A stretch of DNA of 64,000 nt from Streptomyces sp. A0642 (lineage in GTDB: Bacteria; Actinomycetota; Actinomycetes; Streptomycetales; Streptomycetaceae): NCBI RefSeq assembly GCF_004795105.1, contig NZ_SSBL01000022.1, positions 1 to 64,000 on the forward strand, in the 5' to 3' direction. The position numbers were made by a program, and so were the translations under genes. Within the stretch, counting starts at the first letter, position 1, and the number at the start of each line of letters is the position of its first letter. The notes below the pieces were generated by a model. The model had not been told where the DNA came from, made no database searches, and saw only the letters and a program-made list of their open reading frames with translations. Positions 50,086 to 59,460 of this stretch are shown here, piece after piece.

Positions 50086-50907
50086 GCCGGTCTCACGGAA
50101 GCCGATGCGGCGGTAGGCCTTGCGCGCGGGGGTGTTGTAGTCGTTCACGTACAGGCTGACGATCGGTGCCACATCGGCCAGCGCGTACCGCAGGACGGCC
50201 GCCATGCCGGTCTCGGAGTGGCCGCGGCCGCGGAATTCGGGCGCGACCCAGACCCCTTGGATCTGGCAGGCCTGAGCGGTGGTGGCTCCGATCTCGGCCT
50301 TGAAGACGACCTTGCCGTCCTCGATCCGGGCGAAGGAGCGGCCGGCGGCGATGAGTTCGGCGACGCGGGCCTGGTAGAGGAGTCCGCCGTCCCCGGCGAG
50401 CGGGGAGATGCCGACCTCTTCGGTGAACATGGCGACGCAGGCAGGCATCAGGACGTCCATCTCGTCCTTGCGGACGCGCCGGACGAGGGGGTCGGGCGCG
50501 ACGTCGGCGGAAGGACTCTCGGTGACCATGAGGGGCTGGTTGGCCCGGACCTCGCGCGCGGGGCCCCAGCCCGGTTCGAGGAGCCGCCACAGCTGCGCGG
50601 TGGGCTCGGCGGGCCCCACGATCGAGGAGCAGCGGCGGCCTGCCCTGCGGGCGCGGTCGGCGAAGGCCCGGACGGCCTCGGGGGTGGCGCAGATGGGGAC
50701 GAGGTTGGCTCCCGAGTAGCAGAGGGAGCGCAGCTGTCCGCCCGCGTACCAGCCCCACATCTCGCCGCCGAGGCGCCAGGGGTCGAGGCCCGCGATCCGG
50801 ACCCGCGAGGTCACGAAGGCGTTGGCTACGGGTTCGCTCTCCAGCACCGCGAGAGCGGCGCCGAGGTCGCTGGGTTCGAGGACCCGGGTGGTGGTCTGCG
50901 TCAACAC
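50062..50907 (-). CDS. GNAT family N-acetyltransferase with N-terminal extension
   Basis: 281 residues with a DUF4081-like N-terminal domain (about 1-125) followed by a GNAT domain: IQGVWVAPEFRGRGHSETGMA holds the acetyl-CoA loop, and YNTPARKAYRRIGFRETG is the C-terminal GNAT motif. Start GTG at 50907. It resembles the conserved Streptomyces acetyltransferase next to ispG. Substrate unknown. Confidence 0.88.
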   Translation of the reverse strand: MLTQTTTRVLEPSDLGAALAVLESEPVANAFVTSRVRIAGLDPWRLGGEMWGWYAGGQLRSLCYSGANLVPICATPEAVRAFADRARRAGRRCSSIVGPAEPTAQLWRLLEPGWGPAREVRANQPLMVTESPSADVAPDPLVRRVRKDEMDVLMPACVAMFTEEVGISPLAGDGGLLYQARVAELIAAGRSFARIEDGKVVFKAEIGATTAQACQIQGVWVAPEFRGRGHSETGMAAVLRYALADVAPIVSLYVNDYNTPARKAYRRIGFRETGAFMSVLF

Positions 50908-51014
50908 GAGGGGGCCTCACCATACGGTCTGCTGATTTCCGCACTGTACCCAAAGAGGATGGGACACGCCGCTCGTGCCCGGGAACAGCCCGTGCGGAGG
51001 CCGGTGACCCGGCT

Positions 51015-51063
51015 CACGAGGAGCGCCCCGCGCGGAGGGTTCCTCCGGCGGGGCGCTCTCGTG
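51015..51063 (-). terminator. terminator after ispG
   Basis: Very stable stem: CACGAG(G)AGCGCCCCGC pairs with GCGGGGCGCTCTCGTG, capped by CGGAGG-GTT-CCTCCG. It lies 33 nt past the ispG stop. Confidence 0.93.
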
Positions 51064-51095
51064 GATGTCATGGGTCAGCCAGGGGATGTCATGGC

Positions 51096-52250
51096 TCAGC
51101 TGATGGAGACCTGGGGCTCGCCGGAGGCGATGCCGTCCTTCTCCATCTGCTCGGCGATCTTGAGGGCTTCCTCGATGAGCGTCTCGACGATCTTCGACTC
51201 GGGCACGGTCTTGATGATCTCGCCCTTGACGAAGATCTGGCCCTTGCCGTTGCCGGAGGCCACGCCCAGGTCGGCCTCGCGAGCCTCGCCGGGGCCGTTG
51301 ACGACACAGCCCATCACGGCGACGCGCAGCGGGACCTCCATGCCTTCGAGGCCCGCGCTCACCTGGTCCGCCAGCTTGTACACGTCCACCTGCGCACGGC
51401 CGCACGACGGGCAGGACACGATCTCCAGCCGCCGCTGCTTCAGGTTCAGCGACTCCAGGATCTGGAGCCCGACCTTGACCTCCTCGGCCGGCGGCGCGGA
51501 CAGCGAGACGCGGATCGTGTCACCGATGCCCTCGCTGAGCAGGGCGCCGAAGGCGACGGCCGACTTGATGGTGCCCTGGAACGCGGGGCCCGCCTCGGTC
51601 ACGCCGAGGTGCAGCGGGTAGTCGCACTGGGCGGCGAGCTGCCGGTAGGCGTTGACCATGACGACCGGGTCGTTGTGCTTGACCGAGATCTTGATGTCCC
51701 GGAAGCCGTGCTCCTCGAAGAGGGACGCCTCCCACAGGGCCGACTCGACGAGGGCCTCCGGCGTCGCCTTGCCGTACTTCTTCAGCAGCCGCGCGTCCAG
51801 CGAACCGGCGTTCACGCCGATGCGGATCGGCGTCCCGGCGTCGTTCGCCGCCCGCGCGATCTCCTTGACCTTGTCGTCGAACTGCTTGATGTTGCCGGGG
51901 TTGACCCGCACGGCCGCGCAGCCCGCGTCGATCGCGGCGAAGACGTACTTCGGCTGGAAGTGGATGTCGGCGATCACCGGGATCTGCGACTTGGAGGCGA
52001 TCGTCGCGAGCGCGTCCGCGTCGTCCTGGGTCGGGCAGGCCACCCGCACGATCTGGCAGCCCGAGGCGGTCAGCTCGGCGATCTGCTGGAGCGTCGCACC
52101 GATGTCCGACGTACGCGTCGTCGTCATCGACTGCACCGAAACCGGCGCGTCCCCACCGACCGCCACCGACCCGACCTGGATCTTGCGGCTGACCCGCCGT
52201 ACGGCGAGCTGGGTCGGAACGGTGGGCATTCCGAGAGAAATCGCAGTCAT
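51096..52250 (-). CDS. ispG: 4-hydroxy-3-methylbut-2-enyl-diphosphate synthase
   Basis: 384 residues. Reduces MEcPP to HMBPP in the non-mevalonate isoprenoid pathway. The three Cys ligands of the 4Fe-4S cluster are present (Cys280 and Cys283 in SCPSCGR, Cys315 in GCVVNGPGEA). Start at ATG 52250 (MTAISLGMPTV); the longer frame covers the intergenic region. The gene order dxr-rseP-ispG links it to another MEP enzyme. Confidence 0.97.
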   Translation of the reverse strand: MTAISLGMPTVPTQLAVRRVSRKIQVGSVAVGGDAPVSVQSMTTTRTSDIGATLQQIAELTASGCQIVRVACPTQDDADALATIASKSQIPVIADIHFQPKYVFAAIDAGCAAVRVNPGNIKQFDDKVKEIARAANDAGTPIRIGVNAGSLDARLLKKYGKATPEALVESALWEASLFEEHGFRDIKISVKHNDPVVMVNAYRQLAAQCDYPLHLGVTEAGPAFQGTIKSAVAFGALLSEGIGDTIRVSLSAPPAEEVKVGLQILESLNLKQRRLEIVSCPSCGRAQVDVYKLADQVSAGLEGMEVPLRVAVMGCVVNGPGEAREADLGVASGNGKGQIFVKGEIIKTVPESKIVETLIEEALKIAEQMEKDGIASGEPQVSIS

Positions 52251-52434
52251 GCGCTGAGCATCCCCAAGGTGTGGATCAAGGTCCCGAAGTCGGCGGGCTC
52301 CGGCCTTCGAGGTTACGGCACCGAGCACGGCGTGGAGCACACCGCGTCCGGGAACCCGGGCAAAATATGGGGTCCCGGACGCGCCGTGCGCATCCGCCGT
52401 CACTCGGGGTACGTGCGGCGCTCGGACGGGCCGG

Positions 52435-53745
52435 TCAGGAGATCTTGACCGGATTGACGACGTCGGCGACCAGGACGAGCAGGGTGAAGCAGATGAACAC
52501 CCCGGCGACCACATAGGCGACCGGCATCAGCTTGGCCACGTCGAACGGGCCGGGGTCGGGACGCTTGAAGACACGTGCCGTGTTCCGCCGCAGCGCCTCC
52601 CACAGCGCGCCCGCGATGTGGCCGCCGTCGAGCGGCAGCAGCGGCAGCATGTTGAAGAGGAACAGCGAGAGGTTGAAGCCGGCCAGCAGGAACAGCATCA
52701 TCGCGACCTGGTTCTGCGCCGGTACGTCCAGCGTCATCACCTCGCCGCCGATCCTGGCCGCGCCGATGACGCCCACCGGGGAGTCGTCCGCGCGCTCCCC
52801 GTCGCTGAAGGCCGCGTTCCACAGGCCCGGGATCTTGGACGGCAGCGCGATGATCGAATCGACGCCGTTCTCGAGCATGTCGCCCATGCGGACCACGGAA
52901 TCGCCGAAGGAGAGCGGGACGATCTCCGTCTTCGCCGCGAAGCCGAGGTAGCCGGCGGAGACGAACTTCCCCGGGACGACCTCGCCGTCGGAGTCCTTCT
53001 TCGCCACGGCGTTCTTCTTGAGCACGGCGTGGAGGGTCTGCTCCTGCCCGTCGCGCCGCACCGTGATCGTGGCGGGGCCGATCGTGTCGCGGATCTTGTC
53101 GGACAGAGTGGACCACTCGTCGATCTTCTGGCCGTTGAAGGCGACGATCTTGTCGCCCACCTTCAGGCCCGCCGCCTTCGCGGGTGAGACCGGGTCGGAC
53201 TTCTTGCAGGTCTCCCGCTTCTCGCTCTGGGAGATCACGCACTTCTGGACGCCGGCGACATCGGTCGTCTGGGTCTGGAACCCGAAGGTCATAGACACAC
53301 CGAGGAAGATCGCCACGGCCAGGATCAGATTCATGAACGGTCCGGCGAACATGACGATGACGCGCTTCCACGGCTTGCGCGTGTAGAAGAGACGCTTCTC
53401 GTCGCCCGGTTCCAGCTCCTCGAAGGCGGCGGATCGGGCGTCCTCGATCATGCCCCGCCACGGCGAGGTGGACCGCGCCTCCAGCTTCCCGTCCGGTCCC
53501 GGCGGGAACATCCCGATCATGCGGATGTAGCCGCCGGCGGGGATGGCCTTGAACCCGTACTCCGTGTCGCCCTTCTTCCGCGACCAGATGGTCGGGCCGA
53601 AACCGACCATGTACTGGGGGACCCGGATGCCGAACAGCTTCGCGGTCGACAGGTGGCCCAGTTCGTGCCAGGCGATGGAGAACAGCAGCCCGACGGCGAA
53701 GACGGCGATGCCGAGAATCGTCAGCAGGATCGTCGTCATACTCAT
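52435..53745 (-). CDS. rseP: Site-2 intramembrane metalloprotease (RseP/M50 type)
   Basis: 436 residues. The zinc motif HELGH is at 27-31 in the first helix, followed by a PDZ domain (about 180-260: DPVSPAKAAGLKVGDKIVAFNGQKI) and the LDGGH motif in the C-terminal helices. In relatives it cleaves anti-sigma factors and signal-peptide remnants in the membrane. ATG 53745 overlaps the dxr stop (ATGA); an ATG two codons later (53739) could be used instead. Confidence 0.95.
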   Translation of the reverse strand: MSMTTILLTILGIAVFAVGLLFSIAWHELGHLSTAKLFGIRVPQYMVGFGPTIWSRKKGDTEYGFKAIPAGGYIRMIGMFPPGPDGKLEARSTSPWRGMIEDARSAAFEELEPGDEKRLFYTRKPWKRVIVMFAGPFMNLILAVAIFLGVSMTFGFQTQTTDVAGVQKCVISQSEKRETCKKSDPVSPAKAAGLKVGDKIVAFNGQKIDEWSTLSDKIRDTIGPATITVRRDGQEQTLHAVLKKNAVAKKDSDGEVVPGKFVSAGYLGFAAKTEIVPLSFGDSVVRMGDMLENGVDSIIALPSKIPGLWNAAFSDGERADDSPVGVIGAARIGGEVMTLDVPAQNQVAMMLFLLAGFNLSLFLFNMLPLLPLDGGHIAGALWEALRRNTARVFKRPDPGPFDVAKLMPVAYVVAGVFICFTLLVLVADVVNPVKIS

Positions 53746-54995
53746 GCGCGCGCCTCCGCGGTGGCCTTGGCCGAGAGTTCCCGGGCCCGGGTCCGTGCCC
53801 AGGCTTCCGCTTCAAGGACGTCCGCGACCGTCAGCGAAGTTCCCGTCGCGGGCGTTCCGTGTTCGGACACCACCGCGGTGACCGTGTCCATGATGCCGTT
53901 GAACGCCAGCCGCCCGTCCAGGAACGCGGCCACGCACTCCTCGTTCGCCGCGTTGAACACCGCCGGGGCGGTGCCGCCGAGCGTGCCCACGTGCCGGGCG
54001 AGGCCGACGGAAGGGAAGGCCTCCGTGTCGAGCGGGAAGAACTCCCACGTGGAGGCCTTCGTCCAGTCGAAGGCGGGCGCCGCGTCGGGGACGCGCTGCG
54101 GCCAGCCCAGGCCGATGGCGATCGGTCCGCGCATGTCGGGCGGGGTGGCCTGGGCGAGGGTGGAGCCGTCGGTGAACTCGACCATGGAGTGCACGTAGGA
54201 CTGGGGGTGGACCACGACCTCGATCCGGTCGAAGGGGATGTCGTAGAGGAGGTGCGCCTCGATGACCTCAAGACCCTTGTTGACCAGGGTGGCCGAATTC
54301 ACCGTGATGACCGGGCCCATGGCCCACGTCGGGTGGTTCAGCGCCTGTTCCCGCGTGACGTCGGCGAGCTCGCTCCTGGTACGTCCCCGGAACGGGCCGC
54401 CGGACGCGGTGACGACGAGCCGGCGCACATCGGCGCGCGTGCCGGCCGCGAGCGCCTGGAAGAGCGCGGCGTGTTCGGAGTCGACCGGGATGATCTGCCC
54501 CGGGGCGGCGAGCGCCTTGACCAGCGGGCCGCCGACGATCAGTGACTCCTTGTTCGCGAGCGCCAGCGTGCGGCCCGCCTTCAGCGCCGCCAGGGTGGGC
54601 GCGAGACCGATCGAGCCGGTGATCCCGTTCAGCACGGTGTGGCAGTCGCTGCCGGCCAGCTGCGCGGCGGCGTCGGGTCCGGCCAGGATCTCGGGAGGCT
54701 GCTCCCCCGCTCCGTACTCCTCGCGCAGCGCCTCGCGCAGGGCGGGCACCGCGTCCGGAGAGGCGACGGCGACCGTGTGCACCCTCAGCCGGCGGGCCTG
54801 TTCGGCGAGGAGGGCGACCCGGCCGCCCGCCGCGGAGAGCGCGGTGACGCGGAAGCGGTCGGGGTTGCGCAGCACCAGGTCGATGGCCTGGGTGCCGATG
54901 GACCCGGTGGAGCCGAGGATGACGAGATCCCGGCGGCCTTCCACGGCGTCGAAGACGAGGTGCGGGTCGGCGAGGGGGGCGGGGCTGTCGCTCAT
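53742..54995 (-). CDS. dxr: 1-deoxy-D-xylulose 5-phosphate reductoisomerase
   Basis: 417 residues. NADPH site GSTGSIGTQ, ANKESLIVGG, metal/substrate residues in VDSEHAALFQ and TASGGPFR. Makes MEP, the first committed step of the pathway that ispG later serves. Starts at MSDSPAPL (54995); an upstream ATG (55004) is possible. The frame to 55070 would overlap the next gene. Confidence 0.95.
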   Translation of the reverse strand: MSDSPAPLADPHLVFDAVEGRRDLVILGSTGSIGTQAIDLVLRNPDRFRVTALSAAGGRVALLAEQARRLRVHTVAVASPDAVPALREALREEYGAGEQPPEILAGPDAAAQLAGSDCHTVLNGITGSIGLAPTLAALKAGRTLALANKESLIVGGPLVKALAAPGQIIPVDSEHAALFQALAAGTRADVRRLVVTASGGPFRGRTRSELADVTREQALNHPTWAMGPVITVNSATLVNKGLEVIEAHLLYDIPFDRIEVVVHPQSYVHSMVEFTDGSTLAQATPPDMRGPIAIGLGWPQRVPDAAPAFDWTKASTWEFFPLDTEAFPSVGLARHVGTLGGTAPAVFNAANEECVAAFLDGRLAFNGIMDTVTAVVSEHGTPATGTSLTVADVLEAEAWARTRARELSAKATAEARA

Positions 54996-55076
54996 GCCCC
55001 CCATTGTCACCGCATCGGCTGTGCGCGTGGACGGCGCGCCCCCCGCGCCGCGTCGTGGCTGTCCGCTCATCGGCTC

Positions 55077-55838
55077 TCAGCCCTTCGCCGCGCGGAACTT
55101 GGCCCACTGGGCGGCCATGACCTCGGGCGGCACCCCGCCGATGTCCTTGGTGGAGGTGATCTCCGCCCGGAAGGCGAGGGTGGTGGAGCCGACGCGGACG
55201 ACGGTGAGGTACTCGTACAGCTTCTGCTGCCCCTTCACGTCGAGGATGGTGAAGCGGTACGCCTTCGCCTCGTCGGCCTCGGCCGCGAAGGCGGGGGCCT
55301 TGGCCGGTTCGGCCTTCAGGTATTTCGCGGCGGCGACGGCCCGCTGCTCGGTGAACCCTCCGGCGCAGTCCCGGCCGGCCTTGTCGAGGGCCTTCATGAC
55401 GGAGGCGGCGCCCCCGTTCGCGTAGCTGCGCAGGGTCACGTCGACGGAGACGCCGAGCATCTCGTCCGGGACGTCGACCTTGCGCTGGACCTCGGCGGCC
55501 GGGTCCGGGTCGCTGACCTCTCCGGAGAGGCTGACGAGCGGCTGGCAGCCGTCCGGGACGGCGGTGTACGCGTCACCGAGCGGGCCGTCGAGGACGTACT
55601 CGGACGCGGTGTACGCCCCGACCTTCTCGCCGTCGGTGAAGGAGGCGGCCTTCAGCCGGGCCTCGTCGGGTGCGGAGGGCTTGGCCGCCGGCGCCTCGGT
55701 GTTCTTGCCGCCCGAGGCGGCGCCGCCCGCACCGTCCTCGTCACCGCCGCAGGCGGACACGCCCAGCGCCAGCACGGCCGTGATCCCGACCGCCACCAGC
55801 CGGCGCCGTCGGCTCCGCTGGTCCCTCACCCCGTACAT
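55077..55838 (-). CDS. Lipoprotein of unknown function
   Basis: 253 residues. Basic N-terminus (RSRRRR), hydrophobic segment and lipobox VSAC (Cys30), followed by a Gly/Ala/Lys-rich linker and a globular part that contains two more Cys residues (PDGCQP and DCAGGF). The start at 55838 has GGGGAC five bases upstream; ATG 55850 is the alternative. Upstream of dxr, with 81 nt between them. Confidence 0.83.
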   Translation of the reverse strand: MYGVRDQRSRRRRLVAVGITAVLALGVSACGGDEDGAGGAASGGKNTEAPAAKPSAPDEARLKAASFTDGEKVGAYTASEYVLDGPLGDAYTAVPDGCQPLVSLSGEVSDPDPAAEVQRKVDVPDEMLGVSVDVTLRSYANGGAASVMKALDKAGRDCAGGFTEQRAVAAAKYLKAEPAKAPAFAAEADEAKAYRFTILDVKGQQKLYEYLTVVRVGSTTLAFRAEITSTKDIGGVPPEVMAAQWAKFRAAKG

Positions 55839-55878
55839 GCGTGTCCCCATTCGCTGATCTGCCGGCGTCCGGGGGAGC

Positions 55879-57150
55879 CTATCGCCCCGGACCGGCCGGG
55901 ACCCGCCCCTCCAGGAGCCCGGCGAACCCGGCGAAAACCTCGTGGAACCGGGGGAACGTCTTGCGTACGCAGCCGGGGTCGTCGTACGTGATGCCGGGCG
56001 TCCGCAGACCGGTGACGGCGAAGGACATGACGATGCGGTGGTCGCCGTGGGTCTCGATCTCCGTGGGCCTCGGGCTGCCCGGACGGATCTCGATCCAGTC
56101 CTGACCGGTCGTGACGGTGATGCCCATCCGCCGCAGGTTCTGGGCGCACGCCTCCAGCCGGTCGCACTCCTTGACGCGGGTGTTGCCGACGTCCTCGATA
56201 CGGACCGGGCCCGAGGCGAAGGGGGCGATCGCCGCGAGCGTGGGCATGGTGTCGGAGATGTCGCGCATGTTGACGGTGAGGCCGCGGAGTTCACCGGTGG
56301 AGCGGACGGTCGTGGCGTCGGCCGTCATGTCCACCTCCGCGCCCATGCGGCGGAGCACGTCGACGAACCGCAGATCGCCCTGGAGGGCGCCCTGCCCGAG
56401 GCCGGGGACGGTGACCTCGCGGCCCGTCAGCGCCGCCGCGGCGAAGAAGTAGCTCGCGGTGGAGGCGTCGGGCTCGACGGCGTACGTGGTGGCACGGTAG
56501 CCGCCGGGCGGCACCGTGAAGACGGCGTTGCCGGGGCCGCCGCGGGTGACCTCGACGCCGAAGCTGCGCATCATCGCGAGGGTGATCTCGATGTACGGCG
56601 CCGACACCAGATCGGTGACGGTGATCGTGAGCCCCCGCGAGGTCAGCGGCCCGAGCATCAGCAGCGCGGTGAGGTACTGACTGGACTGCCCGGCGTCCAG
56701 GGTCAGTTCGCCGCCCCCGATGCCGGCGGCCTCGATGCGCAGCGGGTGGTGGCCCTCGGCGGCCTCGTGGCGGAGGTCGACGCCGAGCGTGCGCAGCGCC
56801 TCGGTGAGCGGGGCGAGGGGACGGCGGCGCATCTGGGCGGAGGCGTCGAAGCGGTAGCTGCCGCGGGCGCCGGCCGCCGCGAGGGTCGGCAGGAACCGGG
56901 CCGTGGTGGCGCCGTCGCGGCAGTAGACGTCGGCGTCGGTGGCGGCGGGCCCGGACGGGCGGCCCGTGATGCTCCAGGCGTCCGCCTCCCGGTCCACCGC
57001 GTAGCCGAGCGCGGTGAGCCCCTCGGCGAAGCCTTCGGTGTCGTCCGAGACGAGGGGGCGTACGAGGGTGCTGGTGCCGTTCGCGGCGGCGGCCAGGAAG
57101 AGGGCGCGCGCGGTGACGGACTTGGAACCGGGGACATGGATGACGGTCAC
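55879..57150 (-). CDS. aroA: 3-phosphoshikimate 1-carboxyvinyltransferase family protein
   Basis: 423 residues from GTG 57150 (AGGATGG upstream; GTGs at 57156 and 57177 are alternatives). EPSP synthase fold with PGSKSVTARAL, SSQYLTALLM, the catalytic Asp region RDISDTMPT, VKECDRLEA and HGDHRIVM. Several motifs deviate, for example RDGATTARF where GNAGTTMRF is usual. It lies away from other shikimate genes, next to a lipoprotein gene, so it may be a paralogue of the housekeeping enzyme. Fold assignment is sure; the metabolic role is less so. Confidence 0.8.
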   Translation of the reverse strand: MTVIHVPGSKSVTARALFLAAAANGTSTLVRPLVSDDTEGFAEGLTALGYAVDREADAWSITGRPSGPAATDADVYCRDGATTARFLPTLAAAGARGSYRFDASAQMRRRPLAPLTEALRTLGVDLRHEAAEGHHPLRIEAAGIGGGELTLDAGQSSQYLTALLMLGPLTSRGLTITVTDLVSAPYIEITLAMMRSFGVEVTRGGPGNAVFTVPPGGYRATTYAVEPDASTASYFFAAAALTGREVTVPGLGQGALQGDLRFVDVLRRMGAEVDMTADATTVRSTGELRGLTVNMRDISDTMPTLAAIAPFASGPVRIEDVGNTRVKECDRLEACAQNLRRMGITVTTGQDWIEIRPGSPRPTEIETHGDHRIVMSFAVTGLRTPGITYDDPGCVRKTFPRFHEVFAGFAGLLEGRVPAGPGR

Positions 57151-57181
57151 GGACACCCATCCTGCCGTGGCGGCCACGTCG

Positions 57182-57218
57182 CGGCGGGGCGCGTCCAGCG
57201 AGTGGACGCGCCCCGCCG
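57182..57218 (-). terminator. terminator after the acyl-CoA dehydrogenase gene
   Basis: Perfect 16-bp stem (arms 57182-57197 and 57203-57218) with a GCGAG loop, 16 nt past the stop codon. It separates the dehydrogenase from aroA. Confidence 0.95.
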
Positions 57219-57234
57219 GTCCGGCGTCACGGGC

Positions 57235-59196
57235 TCAGCGGATCGGCCGGTGCACGTTCTCCCGTGTCGAAGGGCCCGGGGTGGCGTCGGCGATCCACGG
57301 GCCTTCGCCGCTCGGGTCGACGATGCCCTCCTCCAGCCAGGTGTACGTGCCCGCGAGCACTCCGTCGACCACCTTCCGGTCCAGGTCGTCGGTGTTGGAC
57401 CAGAGCCGGGTGAAGAGCTCCTCGATCCGGATGCGGGACTGCCGGCAGAACGTGTCGGCCAGCTGGTACGCCTCGCGTCCGTGGTCGCCCTCGACGCGCA
57501 GGTGCTCGGCCCGGACGCAGGCGGCGCTCATGGCGAAGAGTTCCGCGCCGATGTCGACGATCCTGCCGAGGAATCCCTGCTTGGTCTCCATCCGGCCCTG
57601 CCAGCGGGACATGGCGTAGAAGGTCGAGCGGGCCAGCTTGCGGGAGCCCCGTTCGACGTAGCGCAGATGGCCGGACAGGTCGGCGTGGCCGGACGGGTGG
57701 AACTCCCCGTAGGTGCGCGGGAGCTGTCCCGGCCCGGCGACGAGTTTCGGGAGCCACTTCGCGTAGAAGCCCGCCGCGTTCGCCCCGGCCCTGGCCTTGG
57801 CGGAGAGCGGCTTGTCGGGGTCGATGATGTCGCCCGCGACCTTGAGGTGGGCGTCGACCGCCTCCCGGGCGATCAGGAGGTGCATGATCTCCGTCGAGCC
57901 CTCGAAGATCCGGTTGATCCGCATGTCCCGGAGCATCTGCTCGGCGGGGACGGCCCGCTCCCCGCGGGCGGCGAGCGAGTCCGCGGTCTCGAAGCCCCGG
58001 CCGCCGCGGATCTGGACCAGCTCGTCGGCCATGAGACAGCCCATCTCGGAGCCGTACAGCTTGGCGAGCGCCGCCTCGATCCGGATGTCGTTGCGGTCCT
58101 CGTCCGCCATCTGCGAGGAGAGGTCGACCACGGCCTCGAGGGCGAAGGTGGTCGCCGCGATGAAGGAGATCTTCGCCCCCACGGCCTCGTGGCGGGCCAC
58201 GGGCCGGCCCCACTGCTCACGGACGGCCGACCATTCACGGGCGATCTTCAGACACCATTTCCCGGAGCCGACGCACATCGCGGGCAGCGAGAGCCGGCCC
58301 GTGTTGAGCGTGGTGAGGGCGATCTTGAGCCCGGCGCCCTCGGGACCGATGCGGTTCGCCGCGGGGACGCGCACCTGGTGGAACCGGGTGACGCCGTTCT
58401 CCAGGCCGCGCAGGCCCATGAAGGAGTTGCGGTGTTCCACGGTGATGCCCGGGGAATCGGCCTCGACGACGAAGGCCGTGATGCCGCCCTTGTGCCCCTC
58501 CGACTTCGGTACGCGCGCCATGACGACCAGCAGGTCCGCGACGACCCCGTTGGTGGTCCACAGCTTCACGCCGTCCAGGACGTAGTCGTCCCCGTCCGGA
58601 ACGGCGGAGGTGGCCAGCCGCGCCGGGTCGGAGCCGACGTCCGGCTCGGTCAGGAGGAACGCCGAGATGTCGGTACGGGCCAGCCGGGGCAGGAAGGCGT
58701 CCTTCTGCTCCTGGCTGCCGAAGGTCTTCAGCGGCTGCGGCACACCGATGGACTGGTGGGCGGAGAGCAGGGCGCCGATCGCCGGACTGGCGGAGCCGGC
58801 CAGGGCGAGGGCCCTGTTGTAGTACACCTGCGTCAGGCCGAGACCGCCGTACTTCACGTCGATCTTCATGCCCAGCGCGCCGAGTTCCCTGAGGCCGTTG
58901 ACCACCTCGTCGGGGATCCTGGCCTCGCGCTCGATCAGGGCTCCGTCGATCCGGGTCTCGCAGAAGTCGCGGAGCCGGGCGAGGAACTCCTCGCCGCGCC
59001 GGACGTCCTCGGCGGCGGGCAGCGGATGCGGGTGGATCAGGTCGAGCCGGAAGCGGCCCAGGAAGAGTTCCTTGGCGAAACTGGGTTTGCGCCAGTCCTG
59101 CTCGCGCGCTTCCTCGGCCACCTGTCGCGCTTCGCGCTCGGTCACCTTGGGCGTGTGCGGTTGTGCGGACGGACGTTGTGCGGATGGTGCGGACAT
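57235..59196 (-). CDS. Acyl-CoA dehydrogenase, long (VLCAD-like) form
   Basis: 653 residues, longer than the ~380 of standard acyl-CoA dehydrogenases because of a C-terminal helical extension (about 470-653), like very-long-chain enzymes. FAD/substrate motifs include FLLTEPDVGSDPARL, LWTTNG and RIFEGSTEIMHLLIARE; the catalytic Glu is probably in this last region. Oxidises fatty acyl-CoA thioesters. It is flanked by its own terminator. Confidence 0.92.
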   Translation of the reverse strand: MSAPSAQRPSAQPHTPKVTEREARQVAEEAREQDWRKPSFAKELFLGRFRLDLIHPHPLPAAEDVRRGEEFLARLRDFCETRIDGALIEREARIPDEVVNGLRELGALGMKIDVKYGGLGLTQVYYNRALALAGSASPAIGALLSAHQSIGVPQPLKTFGSQEQKDAFLPRLARTDISAFLLTEPDVGSDPARLATSAVPDGDDYVLDGVKLWTTNGVVADLLVVMARVPKSEGHKGGITAFVVEADSPGITVEHRNSFMGLRGLENGVTRFHQVRVPAANRIGPEGAGLKIALTTLNTGRLSLPAMCVGSGKWCLKIAREWSAVREQWGRPVARHEAVGAKISFIAATTFALEAVVDLSSQMADEDRNDIRIEAALAKLYGSEMGCLMADELVQIRGGRGFETADSLAARGERAVPAEQMLRDMRINRIFEGSTEIMHLLIAREAVDAHLKVAGDIIDPDKPLSAKARAGANAAGFYAKWLPKLVAGPGQLPRTYGEFHPSGHADLSGHLRYVERGSRKLARSTFYAMSRWQGRMETKQGFLGRIVDIGAELFAMSAACVRAEHLRVEGDHGREAYQLADTFCRQSRIRIEELFTRLWSNTDDLDRKVVDGVLAGTYTWLEEGIVDPSGEGPWIADATPGPSTRENVHRPIR

Positions 59197-59460
59197 GAGG
59201 AGCTCACCTCGCCGCTTCGTGGGGTGGGTGGTCCCGCTAGGTCAGCGGCGGCCGGGGAAGTGTCCGCCCGTGCGTACCTATCGGTTCTACTCGTCCGTAT
59301 GTACCCGATTCCTGCCGGTGTCACCAGCCTTCGGGCGCCGATCGGGTCGCTCGCCACTCCACTGCCCGCCGCGGCGTGCGGGATGCCGAAACGGCTGGAG
59401 CCCCCCGCACAGTGGGGCCCCAGCCGTCGTTCGGTCGCCCCCTCCGGGGCCGGTCCGTGA
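59197..59460 (-). other. intergenic region with terminator after the aldehyde dehydrogenase
   Basis: 264 nt. A stem at 59391-59427 (ACGGCTGG...CCAGCCGT, inner AGCCCC/GGGGCC with one mismatch) ends the aldehyde dehydrogenase transcript. The rest should contain the dehydrogenase promoter, but no clear elements were seen. Confidence 0.6.
59391..59427 (-). terminator. terminator after the aldehyde dehydrogenase gene
   Basis: Fourteen-base stem with one internal mismatch and a 9-nt loop, 33 nt past the stop codon. Confidence 0.85.

Noticed and set aside
55942..59460. 1,172-codon plus-strand ORF opposite aroA and the acyl-CoA dehydrogenase
   Set aside because: It spans two conserved minus-strand genes and a terminator; no domain or ribosome site.
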